Shown piece by piece: positions 15,478 to 21,752 of a stretch of 25,310 nt of DNA. The notes below the pieces were generated by a model. It was not told the origin of the DNA. It saw only the letters and a program-made list of their open reading frames with translations, and made no database searches. Both the position numbers and the translations under genes were made by a program. The stretch is taken from positions 1 to 25,310 of the IMG/VR virus record IMGVR_UViG_3300011116_000837; one strand, given 5' to 3'. Origin of the DNA: a virus. Every line of letters begins with the position of its first letter. The first letter of the stretch is position 1.

Positions 15478-16012
15478 TAAATAAATTTCCAGCACCAGCA
15501 CCAGCACCAGCAACGACAGCAACATTAGTGGCAGTAAAGCCCACCTAAAAAAACAAATATTATCAACTATCATTGTTTTATTTTGCGGTCTAAAAACCTT
15601 GCATTTCTTTACACCGCAAATGAAATCAAATTTATTTAATGTTTTTTAAATTATTTTTTTCCCCGCACCGTGTAGAAACTAAATTTAAAACAATAAAATA
15701 TATTAATAAATTTAATTATAATTGCGGTCTTTTAGGGATAGTTCCCGCCCTAGTGCATGGCAGAAATATTAATATTATTATTTAATTATATTAAAAGTTT
15801 TTACGGTCTTAGTATTATTGATGAAATTATGACCGCATATATTTTTTAGTTTATTATTTAAAATTAAAATTTGGGGTACTCAGGTAGCCACCCGCCCCCT
15901 GAATCGAAGTCTAATGCAATCCTAATAAGTTTTTTTCTAAATGTTTTTGTATTAAAATTGATATTGTATTGAATTTGATATAATAATACTTTTATAAACA
16001 AATCAAAAAAAG
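15478..16012. other. Non-coding region with GC-rich hairpins and repeats
   Basis: About 0.5 kb with no well-supported gene. It begins with four tandem CCAGCA units (15489-15512). GC-rich patches stand out in AT-rich DNA: TTTTAGGGATAGTTCCCGCCCTA (about 15730-15752) can form GGGA-TAGT-TCCC or the competing TAGGG...CCCTA hairpin, and 15872-15896 can pair TCAGG with CCTGA. The GCGGTCT motif or variants occur at 15585, 15724, 15803 and 15830. A 30-codon frame (15757-15849) lacks a ribosome site. A terminator or small RNA after the amidoligase is possible. Confidence 0.4.
15958..15984 (+). promoter_or_regulatory. Candidate host-type promoter for the small-gene cluster
   Basis: TTGATA (15958-15963) and TATAAT (15979-15984) are spaced by 15 bases, slightly short, on the plus strand. 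They lie about 40 bases before the first gene of the small-gene cluster, which has a strong AAAAAAAGGTGG ribosome site. Confidence 0.45.
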
Positions 16013-16021
16013 GTGGTTAAT

Positions 16022-16219
16022 ATGTTGGATAACTTTTTAGATGACACGCTAATAATACTTTTAGGGGTTGCTTTAAGTTTTATTTTTCTAGGGTTGGCGA
16101 CAATGTTAAATAATTATTTAGAAGATAAATATAAAAAGAAATCAATCAAAGATACTTATTTTTATTATTTAATTAATAACAACAAGAATAATAATAATAA
16201 AAATTCTGGGGGGTTTTAA
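16022..16219 (+). CDS. Single-span membrane protein, 65 aa
   Basis: The ATG at 16022 is chosen because AAAAAAAGGTGG precedes it; an in-frame GTG at 16013 lies within that ribosome site. The protein has one hydrophobic segment (about residues 9-29, LIILLGVALSFIFLGLATML), then a charged part and an Asn/Lys-rich end. It is first in a string of four small plus-strand genes, and its stop lies close to the next start. Function unknown; membrane attachment is the only inference. Confidence 0.65.
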   Translation: MLDNFLDDTLIILLGVALSFIFLGLATMLNNYLEDKYKKKSIKDTYFYYLINNNKNNNNKNSGGF

Positions 16220-16221
16220 TT

Positions 16222-16419
16222 ATGCCAATTAAAACTTTTGAAAATTTAGATCAATATAAAATTGAATTAAAATCAAAACACAATCAAGAATTATTAAAAA
16301 TATATTATAGCTATAATGATAATTTAAAATTGGGGTACGGGTTGCCTATTGAATTTGATTTGGTTTATTTAGAATTAGAAAAAAGGGGCTTTCAATTTGA
16401 TGGCGAAAGGGTTGCTTAA
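16222..16419 (+). CDS. Hypothetical protein, 65 aa
   Basis: Soluble small protein, MPIKTFENLDQYKIELKSKH at the start, with a likely helix then LGYGLPIEFDLVYLELEKRGF. GGGGGG eight bases before the ATG is the ribosome site. Its end (GGTTGCTTAAATGA) overlaps the next start and is identical over 14 bases to the junction between amidotransferase and amidoligase. No family recognised. Confidence 0.65.
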   Translation: MPIKTFENLDQYKIELKSKHNQELLKIYYSYNDNLKLGYGLPIEFDLVYLELEKRGFQFDGERVA

Positions 16420-16734
16420 ATGAATATAAATTTACAGAAAAGATTTTATTCAAGAAAATTAGATCAATTAAATTTATATGATCTAATTAAAATTCTAAAT
16501 AAAAATCTAAATGAAAATCAAGATAAAATAAAACTTCAAAAAATCTTAGATCAAGTAATTATTACTTATAACTTTAATAAACACAGATCAAATTTGCGGT
16601 CTAAGAAATCCAAGCAGGTGGTTAATCAAGTCAAGACCGCAAATGTAATTAAGTATCTTAACACTTTTGATGAAAATTTTAAATTAACTACCTGTGAAGG
16701 TGCGGAAGGTACTGGACTGAAGGTTGGTGTTTAA
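16420..16734 (+). CDS. Hypothetical protein, 104 aa
   Basis: A basic, helix-rich protein (Lys/Asn/Leu) with a short Gly-containing tail (CEGAEGTGLKVGV). The start follows the previous stop directly (TAAATG), with AAGGG as ribosome site. Two copies of the GCGGTCT motif face each other inside the gene: ATTTGCGGTCT at 16593-16603 and its exact reverse complement at 16634-16644, an 11-base inverted repeat with a 30-base loop. No known domain is seen. Confidence 0.6.
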   Translation: MNINLQKRFYSRKLDQLNLYDLIKILNKNLNENQDKIKLQKILDQVIITYNFNKHRSNLRSKKSKQVVNQVKTANVIKYLNTFDENFKLTTCEGAEGTGLKVGV

Positions 16735-16738
16735 TATT

Positions 16739-16945
16739 ATGGTAAATCTATTTAAAAATAAAAAGTTATTAAACGAGGTCTTTTTAAGTCATTTAAGCAA
16801 CTTTCAAGATTTGTATAATAAAGCTATAAAAGAAAATAAAAAATTTATTGAGTGGAACAATAGGAAATTTTCAATAAATTATAGTAAAAACCTTTTGGAT
16901 TATTTTAAGTCTAAATATAGATTGCCCAATTTAACCAAGCATTGA
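16739..16945 (+). CDS. Hypothetical protein, 68 aa
   Basis: The frame is open from a TTG at 16724 but the first ATG is at 16739, four bases after the preceding stop, so coupling is likely. The product is basic and helical (LFKNKKLLNEVFLSHLSNFQ at the start) with an aromatic-Lys-rich end. It is the last gene of the plus-strand cluster; a terminator hairpin lies about 140 bases downstream. No family recognised. Confidence 0.55.
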   Translation: MVNLFKNKKLLNEVFLSHLSNFQDLYNKAIKENKKFIEWNNRKFSINYSKNLLDYFKSKYRLPNLTKH

Positions 16946-17085
16946 ATTTTATTTAAAGGGCAATAAAAGGTTTTAATCGTTTAAACTATTGCGGAACAAA
17001 TCAATTATAAATAAAAAAAACTGATAACGGGTGGGAACTCGTTTAAACATAAATAAAATTTACAATTATCAATTATATTTAAAAT

Positions 17086-17108
17086 AAAGGATTGCTAATC
17101 CTTTTTAC
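17086..17108 (+). terminator. Rho-independent terminator, possibly two-way
   Basis: AAAGGATT (17086-17093), a GCT loop and AATCCTTT (17097-17104) form a perfect 8-base-pair stem followed by TT and T-rich sequence. It ends the plus-strand small-gene cluster. The other strand also has A/T-rich flanks, so it may act both ways. Confidence 0.6.
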
Positions 17109-17476
17109 TTTGTCGATCAATAAACTAATAATAATGCGAACAATTTAAACCCGCAATTTTTAACACAACTGGGGGTTGCACGGGGGGTTTTTTGGATAGT
17201 GAAGAAACCGAGATACCCTTTCATATTTTTTTAACAAAACAAAAGCCTGCCTTAATTTTCGACACGCTAGTAATTAGGATGCCCTCTTGGAGTGTGGACT
17301 TAAGGTTTACTTTAGATCTACTTATAAGTGTTACTTATAAGTGTTACTTATAAGTTTAATCTTATTATTGTTATCTATATATAACTTAATACTTATAAGT
17401 TTAACTTATAAGTTAAACATTAAGTTTAAACATATAGGTATAGACCACTGCAGTCGATACCCTTACATGTCGACAC
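17109..17476. other. Non-coding genome-end-like region downstream of terminase
   Basis: No gene is supported. It contains two G tracts (GGGGG and GGGGGG near 17169-17186) that can pair in part with ACCCGCAA upstream and are followed by T6, the element AGGATGCCCTCTTGGA (17276-17291), and a group of palindromic repeats described separately. Lying between terminase (the usual last gene) and the island, it is a good place for packaging or terminal-repeat signals. Confidence 0.45.
17320..17413. repeat. Five copies of the palindrome ACTTATAAGT
   Basis: The perfect 10-base palindrome occurs at 17320, 17333, 17346, 17391 and 17404. The first three and the last two are spaced by 13 bases and the gap in the middle is 45 bases. 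The array begins 64 bases after the terminase stop. Short repeat arrays next to the terminal repeat are known in T7; a similar packaging or regulatory role here is inference. Confidence 0.75.
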
Positions 17477-19108
17477 TTAGGTGTCCATCCATAAGTCGCC
17501 TTTAGGTTTTCTACCTATGGCATGTTCCATAAACTTCTCAAGTTCCATATTAAGCTGCTTCTCTTTATGGCTTTCAACTGCTCTACTATTATCCACTGCT
17601 AATTGTTCAATCCAATAAGCTACAGCTATAGACAACGCATCTATTCTGTCGTCATTTCTAAGTGAGCCTCTATCTTTTGTTATTCTAGTTAATTGATAAA
17701 ACAATTGATAATGAGGGTCTTGAGTGTCGAAATCTTGTCGAATAACTTGTGGACTTACAATTAATCGATGTTGGTTCATTAAAGGCTCTAACGTATCTAT
17801 GATACGTAACTCCTTTTGTTTACTATGGTTTACTTCTTCAATGTGAACAGGATGATATTTATTTACAATTGGTTTTAACAATTGAGTAAACATCCCATCT
17901 CCAAAGTTACTTTCAACTACAATTGCATTTACTTTAGCATCTCTAGCTAAGGTAGCAATTTTGGTCAGATTACTTTCGGAGTATCCACCTTGTAGTCCGA
18001 CACAAAGTTGAACATACAAGTTACCGTGAAGTTGTTTTACAATGCAGACTCCGAGTTCATCACTTCCTCGACCACTAGGGTCAATAGCCATTACTGAACC
18101 TTGATACGCTGTAAATTCATTTGAAACAAACATAGGCTTATGAAACCTGTCTCCTGTAAATCCAACACTTGGTAAATCTTCACAGATATATTCTGGGGAT
18201 CCTGCCCAGGCTAATTGAACGGGTGCAATATTGTTGTCGATATCCATAACAACTAAATCAGATAATTTTAATGGAAATCTTTCTTTGTCGGACAAACTGG
18301 TGTCCAGCATAAATTGTAAAGCAAATCCTGAACGTCCATAAGACGCTTCTCGTTCTTTTAAATCTAAATCAGTAAATCTTAAAGGATCTATAGGTTGTCC
18401 TTCTTCTAAATTTTGATTAACAATAAATGGTGCTAATTTATTTCCATACTTAGCAATCCTATCTTTTAATGGCTGCCTAGCTGTCCATATTCTAGTTTCA
18501 TATCCTCTACTTGGAAGATCATTATACAAAGACATATCTGATTGTGGAGTTCCTAAAAATATAATTTTACCATTAGGAGATAACACCGCTTCAAATTCTT
18601 TTACGTTATCAGATAACTTATCTCTCATTCCTTGTGTTAAAGAATTATTTAAACTTTCACAGTCATCTGAAATAATAAAATTAGCACGTGAACCTGTAAG
18701 TTGGCCTGTAATTCCTACTGACTTAACACTCGGTGAGTGAGACGCAGTAGCTGGTGCAACATCAAAACTTACATTTGACCCACGCTGGTCACTACGGGGA
18801 GCAAGATGTTGTAATATGTCCATCTCTAAAATTAGACGTTTTGTAAATGTTGAGAAATCATCGGCTCTGTTTTTAGATGCCGACACAACGAGGAATTTTA
18901 GGTTTGGATCTTTTAAAAGGTTCCAACACACAAATGCAGAACAAATCCACGATTTACCTACACCTCTAAAAGCTTGTATTACAGAACGTCTAGGGGAGTT
19001 TTGTAGATAATTTGCTATATCATACTGTACGGGTGTGGGATTAGGTAATCTTAGGTGTTTCCAAGCTAAATACAGAAAATTCCTAAAATCGTCCTTAACT
19101 TCTTTCAA
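17477..19108 (-). CDS. T7 gp19-like large terminase subunit
   Basis: The 543-aa packaging motor has an ATPase domain with Walker A AFRGVGKS (about 46-53) and Walker B FIISDDCE (about 143-150), a coupling motif FLGTPQSD, and a nuclease domain starting MAIDPSGRGSDE (D342). This fits T7-type terminases (586 aa in T7). The best start is TTG at 19108, with GAGAGGG four bases upstream; there is no nearby in-frame ATG. It is the last minus-strand gene of the late region and follows the small terminase-like gene, as in T7 (18-19). Confidence 0.93.
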   Translation of the reverse strand: MKEVKDDFRNFLYLAWKHLRLPNPTPVQYDIANYLQNSPRRSVIQAFRGVGKSWICSAFVCWNLLKDPNLKFLVVSASKNRADDFSTFTKRLILEMDILQHLAPRSDQRGSNVSFDVAPATASHSPSVKSVGITGQLTGSRANFIISDDCESLNNSLTQGMRDKLSDNVKEFEAVLSPNGKIIFLGTPQSDMSLYNDLPSRGYETRIWTARQPLKDRIAKYGNKLAPFIVNQNLEEGQPIDPLRFTDLDLKEREASYGRSGFALQFMLDTSLSDKERFPLKLSDLVVMDIDNNIAPVQLAWAGSPEYICEDLPSVGFTGDRFHKPMFVSNEFTAYQGSVMAIDPSGRGSDELGVCIVKQLHGNLYVQLCVGLQGGYSESNLTKIATLARDAKVNAIVVESNFGDGMFTQLLKPIVNKYHPVHIEEVNHSKQKELRIIDTLEPLMNQHRLIVSPQVIRQDFDTQDPHYQLFYQLTRITKDRGSLRNDDRIDALSIAVAYWIEQLAVDNSRAVESHKEKQLNMELEKFMEHAIGRKPKGDLWMDT

Positions 19109-19151
19109 AATGCCCTCTCAGGTTGATTTAAACGCACGTATATGCGTGATT

Positions 19152-19391
19152 TTAGTTAAATTGATCTTCCCCTATTATCTCCTTTAAATCGCTTAATTTA
19201 AAGGGTAATTCTTCGGCTAATTTCGATACTGTTCTATTTTCAGTACCAATACAGTCTATGTTGTTATCTTTTAAAAACTGCCTAGCTACATTGAGATCAG
19301 ATGCCTTAACTTCTGGATCTCTAAGTCTTTCTAGGAGTTTTTGTGCTAAAAGCTCGTGTAGATTTTCTAATTTGTTTTTTGGTTCTTGCAT
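19152..19391 (-). CDS. Probable small terminase subunit, 79 aa
   Basis: The protein is small and helical, with ASDLNVARQFLKDNNID (about 34-50), a pattern seen in small terminase (DNA maturase A) proteins of T7-like marine phages. T7 gp18 has 89 aa. It sits directly before the large terminase. The start overlaps the Cys/Lys-rich gene by 25 bases. A short hairpin (ACGCA...TGCGT, about 19131-19146) lies between its stop and terminase. Confidence 0.75.
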   Translation of the reverse strand: MQEPKNKLENLHELLAQKLLERLRDPEVKASDLNVARQFLKDNNIDCIGTENRTVSKLAEELPFKLSDLKEIIGEDQFN

Positions 19392-19507
19392 TTACATTCT
19401 TTACATTTACACTTAGGTTTACATTTACAGCTGTCTAACAGTGAGCAAAAGCCAGCCCACAATTTCCACACACAATAAAATCTTTCTTTTGCATTTTTGT
19501 ATTTCAT
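19367..19507 (-). CDS. Cys/Lys-rich small protein, 46 aa
   Basis: The ATG overlaps the stop of the 77-aa gene (ATATGA) and has GGAG seven bases upstream, which strongly supports translation. The C-terminal half is CKCKPKCKCKECKCK, alternating Cys and Lys, with eight Cys between residues 27 and 40. Such a tail could bind metal or form disulfides. The N-terminal half is aromatic (FYCVWKLWAGFC) and may touch the membrane. It sits among lysis/terminase genes; the function is unknown. Confidence 0.7.
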   Translation of the reverse strand: MKYKNAKERFYCVWKLWAGFCSLLDSCKCKPKCKCKECKCKNQKTN

Positions 19508-19737
19508 ATTTTTTCTCCAGTAATTTCTATACACTCCATAGTTACAATTTCTTGTAGTTTTATTTTGTCTTGGTATTGAAATTGTTTTTCTATGTCTAAA
19601 GAAATTGTTGAATAATTATTTTTTAAAAATTTTTCACAAGATTGTTTATTATTAAATGAAATATTCGGGTTATAAACAGGTAACATTTCACTGTATCCGT
19701 TACTAAAAAATGATAACCAAATAATTATATAATACAT
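19504..19737 (-). CDS. Exported or membrane-anchored small protein, 77 aa
   Basis: The N-terminus MYYIIIWLSFFSNGYS looks like a signal peptide or membrane anchor without a strong positive start. The rest is soluble with two Cys (about 34 and 69), suitable for a disulfide outside the cytoplasm. Its position between holin-like and terminase genes could suit a spanin-like lysis protein, but no lipobox or coiled coil supports that strongly. Its end is coupled to the Cys/Lys-rich gene. Confidence 0.6.
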   Translation of the reverse strand: MYYIIIWLSFFSNGYSEMLPVYNPNISFNNKQSCEKFLKNNYSTISLDIEKQFQYQDKIKLQEIVTMECIEITGEKI

Positions 19738-19738
19738 T

Positions 19739-19810
19739 TTATTTCTTTTTTAAAAATTTTTTACTTTTGGTTATTACCTTTTTAAATCTTACTATTCTTT
19801 TTAAAGGCAT
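19739..19810 (-). CDS. Tiny cationic peptide, 23 aa
   Basis: A 23-codon frame starts inside the stop of the holin-like gene (TAATG) and ends just before the next gene. The product MPLKRIVRFKKVITKSKKFL plus KKK has 12 Lys/Arg and no acidic residue, and could form an amphipathic helix. The coupled start supports translation, though a peptide this short needs experimental proof. It may act at membranes during lysis, or bind nucleic acid. Confidence 0.45.
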   Translation of the reverse strand: MPLKRIVRFKKVITKSKKFLKKK

Positions 19811-20190
19811 TACTTTTTATTGAACACATCTAATGTGGGTTTAAGTCCGTAAATTGCCCCAAATATGCCAACAATTAACCATTGATACCAACTAGGGAAT
19901 TTACCAAAGTAATCAAAAAATAAATCTAGTTTAGATTTGATTAATGGGTCATCAGTAAAAATAGCATACGATAAAAGAACTATGGGGATACAGACGATTA
20001 TTAAGACTGCTTCGTCTTTCCAAGTCTTGTCTTGTTGATCTGATACATCTCTTTGATATTCTATTTCACCACGAGCCATACGTTCATAGTATCTACGTTC
20101 AGCTTCAGATTCTAAAAATTCTGATTGCTTATGGTTCTTATAAATCTCAGCACCAGTTTTAACAATTGTCGGTATTATATTCCACCACAT
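19810..20190 (-). CDS. Holin-like membrane protein, 126 aa
   Basis: The N-terminus MWWNIIPTIVKTGAEIYKNH is amphipathic, followed by a charged helical part (about 22-58), a first membrane span (62-80, AVLIIVCIPIVLLSYAIF) and a second (about 99-117, WYQWLIVGIFGAIYGL). Similar two- or three-span proteins sit in the lysis region of marine podoviruses and are annotated as putative holins. No endolysin is nearby in the window, so the lysis role is inferred. Confidence 0.6.
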   Translation of the reverse strand: MWWNIIPTIVKTGAEIYKNHKQSEFLESEAERRYYERMARGEIEYQRDVSDQQDKTWKDEAVLIIVCIPIVLLSYAIFTDDPLIKSKLDLFFDYFGKFPSWYQWLIVGIFGAIYGLKPTLDVFNKK

Positions 20191-20191
20191 A

Positions 20192-20434
20192 TTAATTTTT
20201 ATATTGAACTCTTAATTTTCCTCTGTTTAATTTTGCTGAAACAACTCTTAAATTGTCTGGGCTATTATCTTGAGGGTTACTATTTTTATGATCTACGTCT
20301 TTGCCATCGCCTTTATGAACTAATCCTTTTGCCATCAATTCTCGTCTTGCTCTGTTTCTAGCTGCTCTGTCTAATTTTTGAGAAGGCGATGATTGGTATT
20401 TTCTATATTCTTCTTTGTAATTTCTAGTTGACAT
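20192..20434 (-). CDS. Small HNH endonuclease, 80 aa
   Basis: The core KDVDHKNSNPQDNSPDNLRV and the following NRGK match the HNH motif (D-H at about 46-48, Asn at 60, and N-R near 69-70), with a basic N-terminal helix that can bind DNA. Free-standing HNH proteins of this size are common in marine podoviruses near the lysis and terminase genes and may help packaging or host DNA breakage. AGGAAAAC precedes the ATG, which overlaps the end of the 87-aa gene. Confidence 0.85.
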   Translation of the reverse strand: MSTRNYKEEYRKYQSSPSQKLDRAARNRARRELMAKGLVHKGDGKDVDHKNSNPQDNSPDNLRVVSAKLNRGKLRVQYKN

Positions 20435-20687
20435 GTTTTCCTAATAAATATTGCCAAATTGTAAATATTGTTCCTAACAGAGCGGCAATTCCTGCAAGGA
20501 CTTTTAAGCCACCTTTAGACATGGCTATTTCTTCTTTTAATGTTTGAAGTTCCTCGTGATTACGATTAACGTCTTTGTGCAGATCATAAATTTTATTATT
20601 TATGTCTTTTAGGTATTGTAATAACAAAGTGTCTCTTCTAAGTCGTTGTAATTTAACTCTTTTATAAGTATTATTTGTTCTCGGCAT
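20424..20687 (-). CDS. Coiled-coil protein with C-terminal membrane anchor, 87 aa
   Basis: The N-terminus is basic (MPRTNNTYKRVKLQRLRRDT), the middle (about 28-55) is a heptad-like coiled coil (INNKIYDLHKDVNRNHEELQ) and residues about 61-80 form one hydrophobic span (VLAGIAALLGTIFTIWQYLL). Such tail-anchored coiled coils occur in phage lysis regions as holin- or spanin-like proteins; the exact role is unclear. It starts right after a hairpin terminator candidate and overlaps the HNH gene. Confidence 0.65.
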   Translation of the reverse strand: MPRTNNTYKRVKLQRLRRDTLLLQYLKDINNKIYDLHKDVNRNHEELQTLKEEIAMSKGGLKVLAGIAALLGTIFTIWQYLLGKHVN

Positions 20688-20698
20688 TTAAATTGAAA

Positions 20699-20729
20699 GT
20701 CGGTTGCATCTAAATAAGTAACAACCGAC
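20699..20729 (-). terminator. Hairpin, candidate terminator
   Basis: GTCGGTTG (20699-20706) pairs perfectly with CAACCGAC (20722-20729) across a 15-base loop, between the acidic-protein gene and the 87-aa gene. On the minus strand it is followed by TTTCAATTT, a weak U-run. It may partly end or process late transcripts. Confidence 0.5.
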
Positions 20730-20745
20730 CTCCCCAAATTTTTAA

Positions 20746-20931
20746 CTAATCTTCGTCAGATTCTTCAAAATCAGTATCTTCAAAATCATTTGAGTCATCC
20801 CATGAATCTTCATCATCATTTTCAAACTCATCATTTTCATTTTCTGATACTTTATCTTGAATAGCTGCAAGTTGATCTTGCACTTCTTCTAGCATTTCAG
20901 AAACAGTTTTCTCAGCTTTTTTTCTTGCCAT
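20746..20931 (-). CDS. Acidic coiled-coil protein, 61 aa
   Basis: A basic start (MARKKAEK) leads into a short coiled coil (about 9-30, VSEMLEEVQDQLAAIQDKV), and the last 30 residues are almost all Asp/Glu/Asn/Ser. AAAGG lies upstream of the ATG. The acidic tail may mimic DNA or bind a basic partner. No family recognised. Confidence 0.6.
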   Translation of the reverse strand: MARKKAEKTVSEMLEEVQDQLAAIQDKVSENENDEFENDDEDSWDDSNDFEDTDFEESDED

Positions 20932-20962
20932 TACTCGTGTTGCCTTTTGTTAGTTGTTAGTT

Positions 20963-21112
20963 TTACTTTTTGTTATTTTGAAAAAATACTTCAACAGACT
21001 TTGTGTAGTCTTTGAAAGCATCTGTCCAAAATTTTTGAACCTGACTTACGAAATTTTCAGAAGTCTTTTTAACTTCTTCGTAAGATGGAATTTCAAATTT
21101 AGGTGTGAACAT
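20963..21112 (-). CDS. Small helical, phasin-like protein, 49 aa
   Basis: The frame is open from an ATG at 21169, but that ATG has no ribosome site, while the ATG at 21112 has AAGGAG five bases upstream. The chosen product, MFTPKFEIPSYEEVKKTSEN at the start, is amphipathic with aromatic residues (FVSQVQKFWTDAFKDY), recalling the start of phasin-type proteins. The likeness is weak. A 68-aa form from the upstream ATG cannot be excluded. Confidence 0.55.
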   Translation of the reverse strand: MFTPKFEIPSYEEVKKTSENFVSQVQKFWTDAFKDYTKSVEVFFQNNKK

Positions 21113-21181
21113 ATTGTCTCCTTGTTGTTTGTTTAAAAATTGTACTTCTTCAAAAGTGTAAGGTGTCATTATTTTTTATAT

Positions 21182-21751
21182 TTATTCAGGTTTAAATTGG
21201 TTAAAGTCTTTATGATAAAAGTTTAAAGCTACACTTATTCTCTCATCATCAGACATATTAGGTTCAACTGAATGAACTATGTAAGCAGGAAATAGAATTA
21301 AATCGCCAATTTTAGGGGTTATTCTGTAATAACTTCTACCACTTACTAAATGACCTTGTGTATTTATTTCAAATTTTTCAATAAAAGACATCGCACCTCT
21401 AGGGTCGTGTAATAATAAATCACCACATTTATCAGAAGTTTTTACATAATAAACTCCAACAACAGTATTAGTATTGTGATGATGAGGAGTATTAAAACCA
21501 AACTTTTTTGTTATTGTAGTCCAACTTTTAGTTATAAATAACTCTACTGTTTTATTATTATTTAATTCTTTTAAATATAATTCGGCTTCATCTATAAATA
21601 TTTTATTTAGTTCAATAGCTTCTTCTATTGGAAGATTATCAGTTAAGTTATTTTTAAAACCTAACTTCATACATTTACCAATTTTTCTTCCTAATTCTTC
21701 AAAATTAGGCATTGATATAATTTTAATTGGTGTACTAAATAAATTTATCAT
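21182..21751 (-). CDS. Putative 2OG-Fe(II) oxygenase, 189 aa
   Basis: The double-stranded beta-helix signature of the phage 2OG-Fe(II) oxygenase family is clear: TPHHHNTNTVVGVYYV (88-103) gives the first iron ligands, DLLLHDPRGA follows (111-120), FPAYIVHSVEPN holds the distal His160, and ERISVALNF holds R171 for 2-oxoglutarate. Such enzymes hydroxylate proteins or small molecules. The first metal motif is His-rich rather than a plain HxD. The start lies directly after the SPASM gene stop (TAGTATG). As the last gene of the modification cassette it may act on the same target as its neighbours. Confidence 0.82.
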   Translation of the reverse strand: MINLFSTPIKIISMPNFEELGRKIGKCMKLGFKNNLTDNLPIEEAIELNKIFIDEAELYLKELNNNKTVELFITKSWTTITKKFGFNTPHHHNTNTVVGVYYVKTSDKCGDLLLHDPRGAMSFIEKFEINTQGHLVSGRSYYRITPKIGDLILFPAYIVHSVEPNMSDDERISVALNFYHKDFNQFKPE

Positions 21752-21752
21752 A

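Noticed and set aside
15439-15522. Leu/Val-rich minus-strand frame through the CCAGCA repeats
   Set aside because: It is produced by the repeat itself, lacks a ribosome site and runs antisense to the amidoligase end.
15757-15849. 30-aa hydrophobic plus-strand frame
   Set aside because: No ribosome site and it covers motif copies; kept only as part of the non-coding region.
17150-17190. G-quadruplex in the G-rich stretch
   Set aside because: Only two long G tracts are present; a hairpin with ACCCGCAA upstream is a simpler reading.
17320-17413. CRISPR array
   Set aside because: Repeats are 10-base palindromes with 3-base gaps, far too short, and no cas genes occur.
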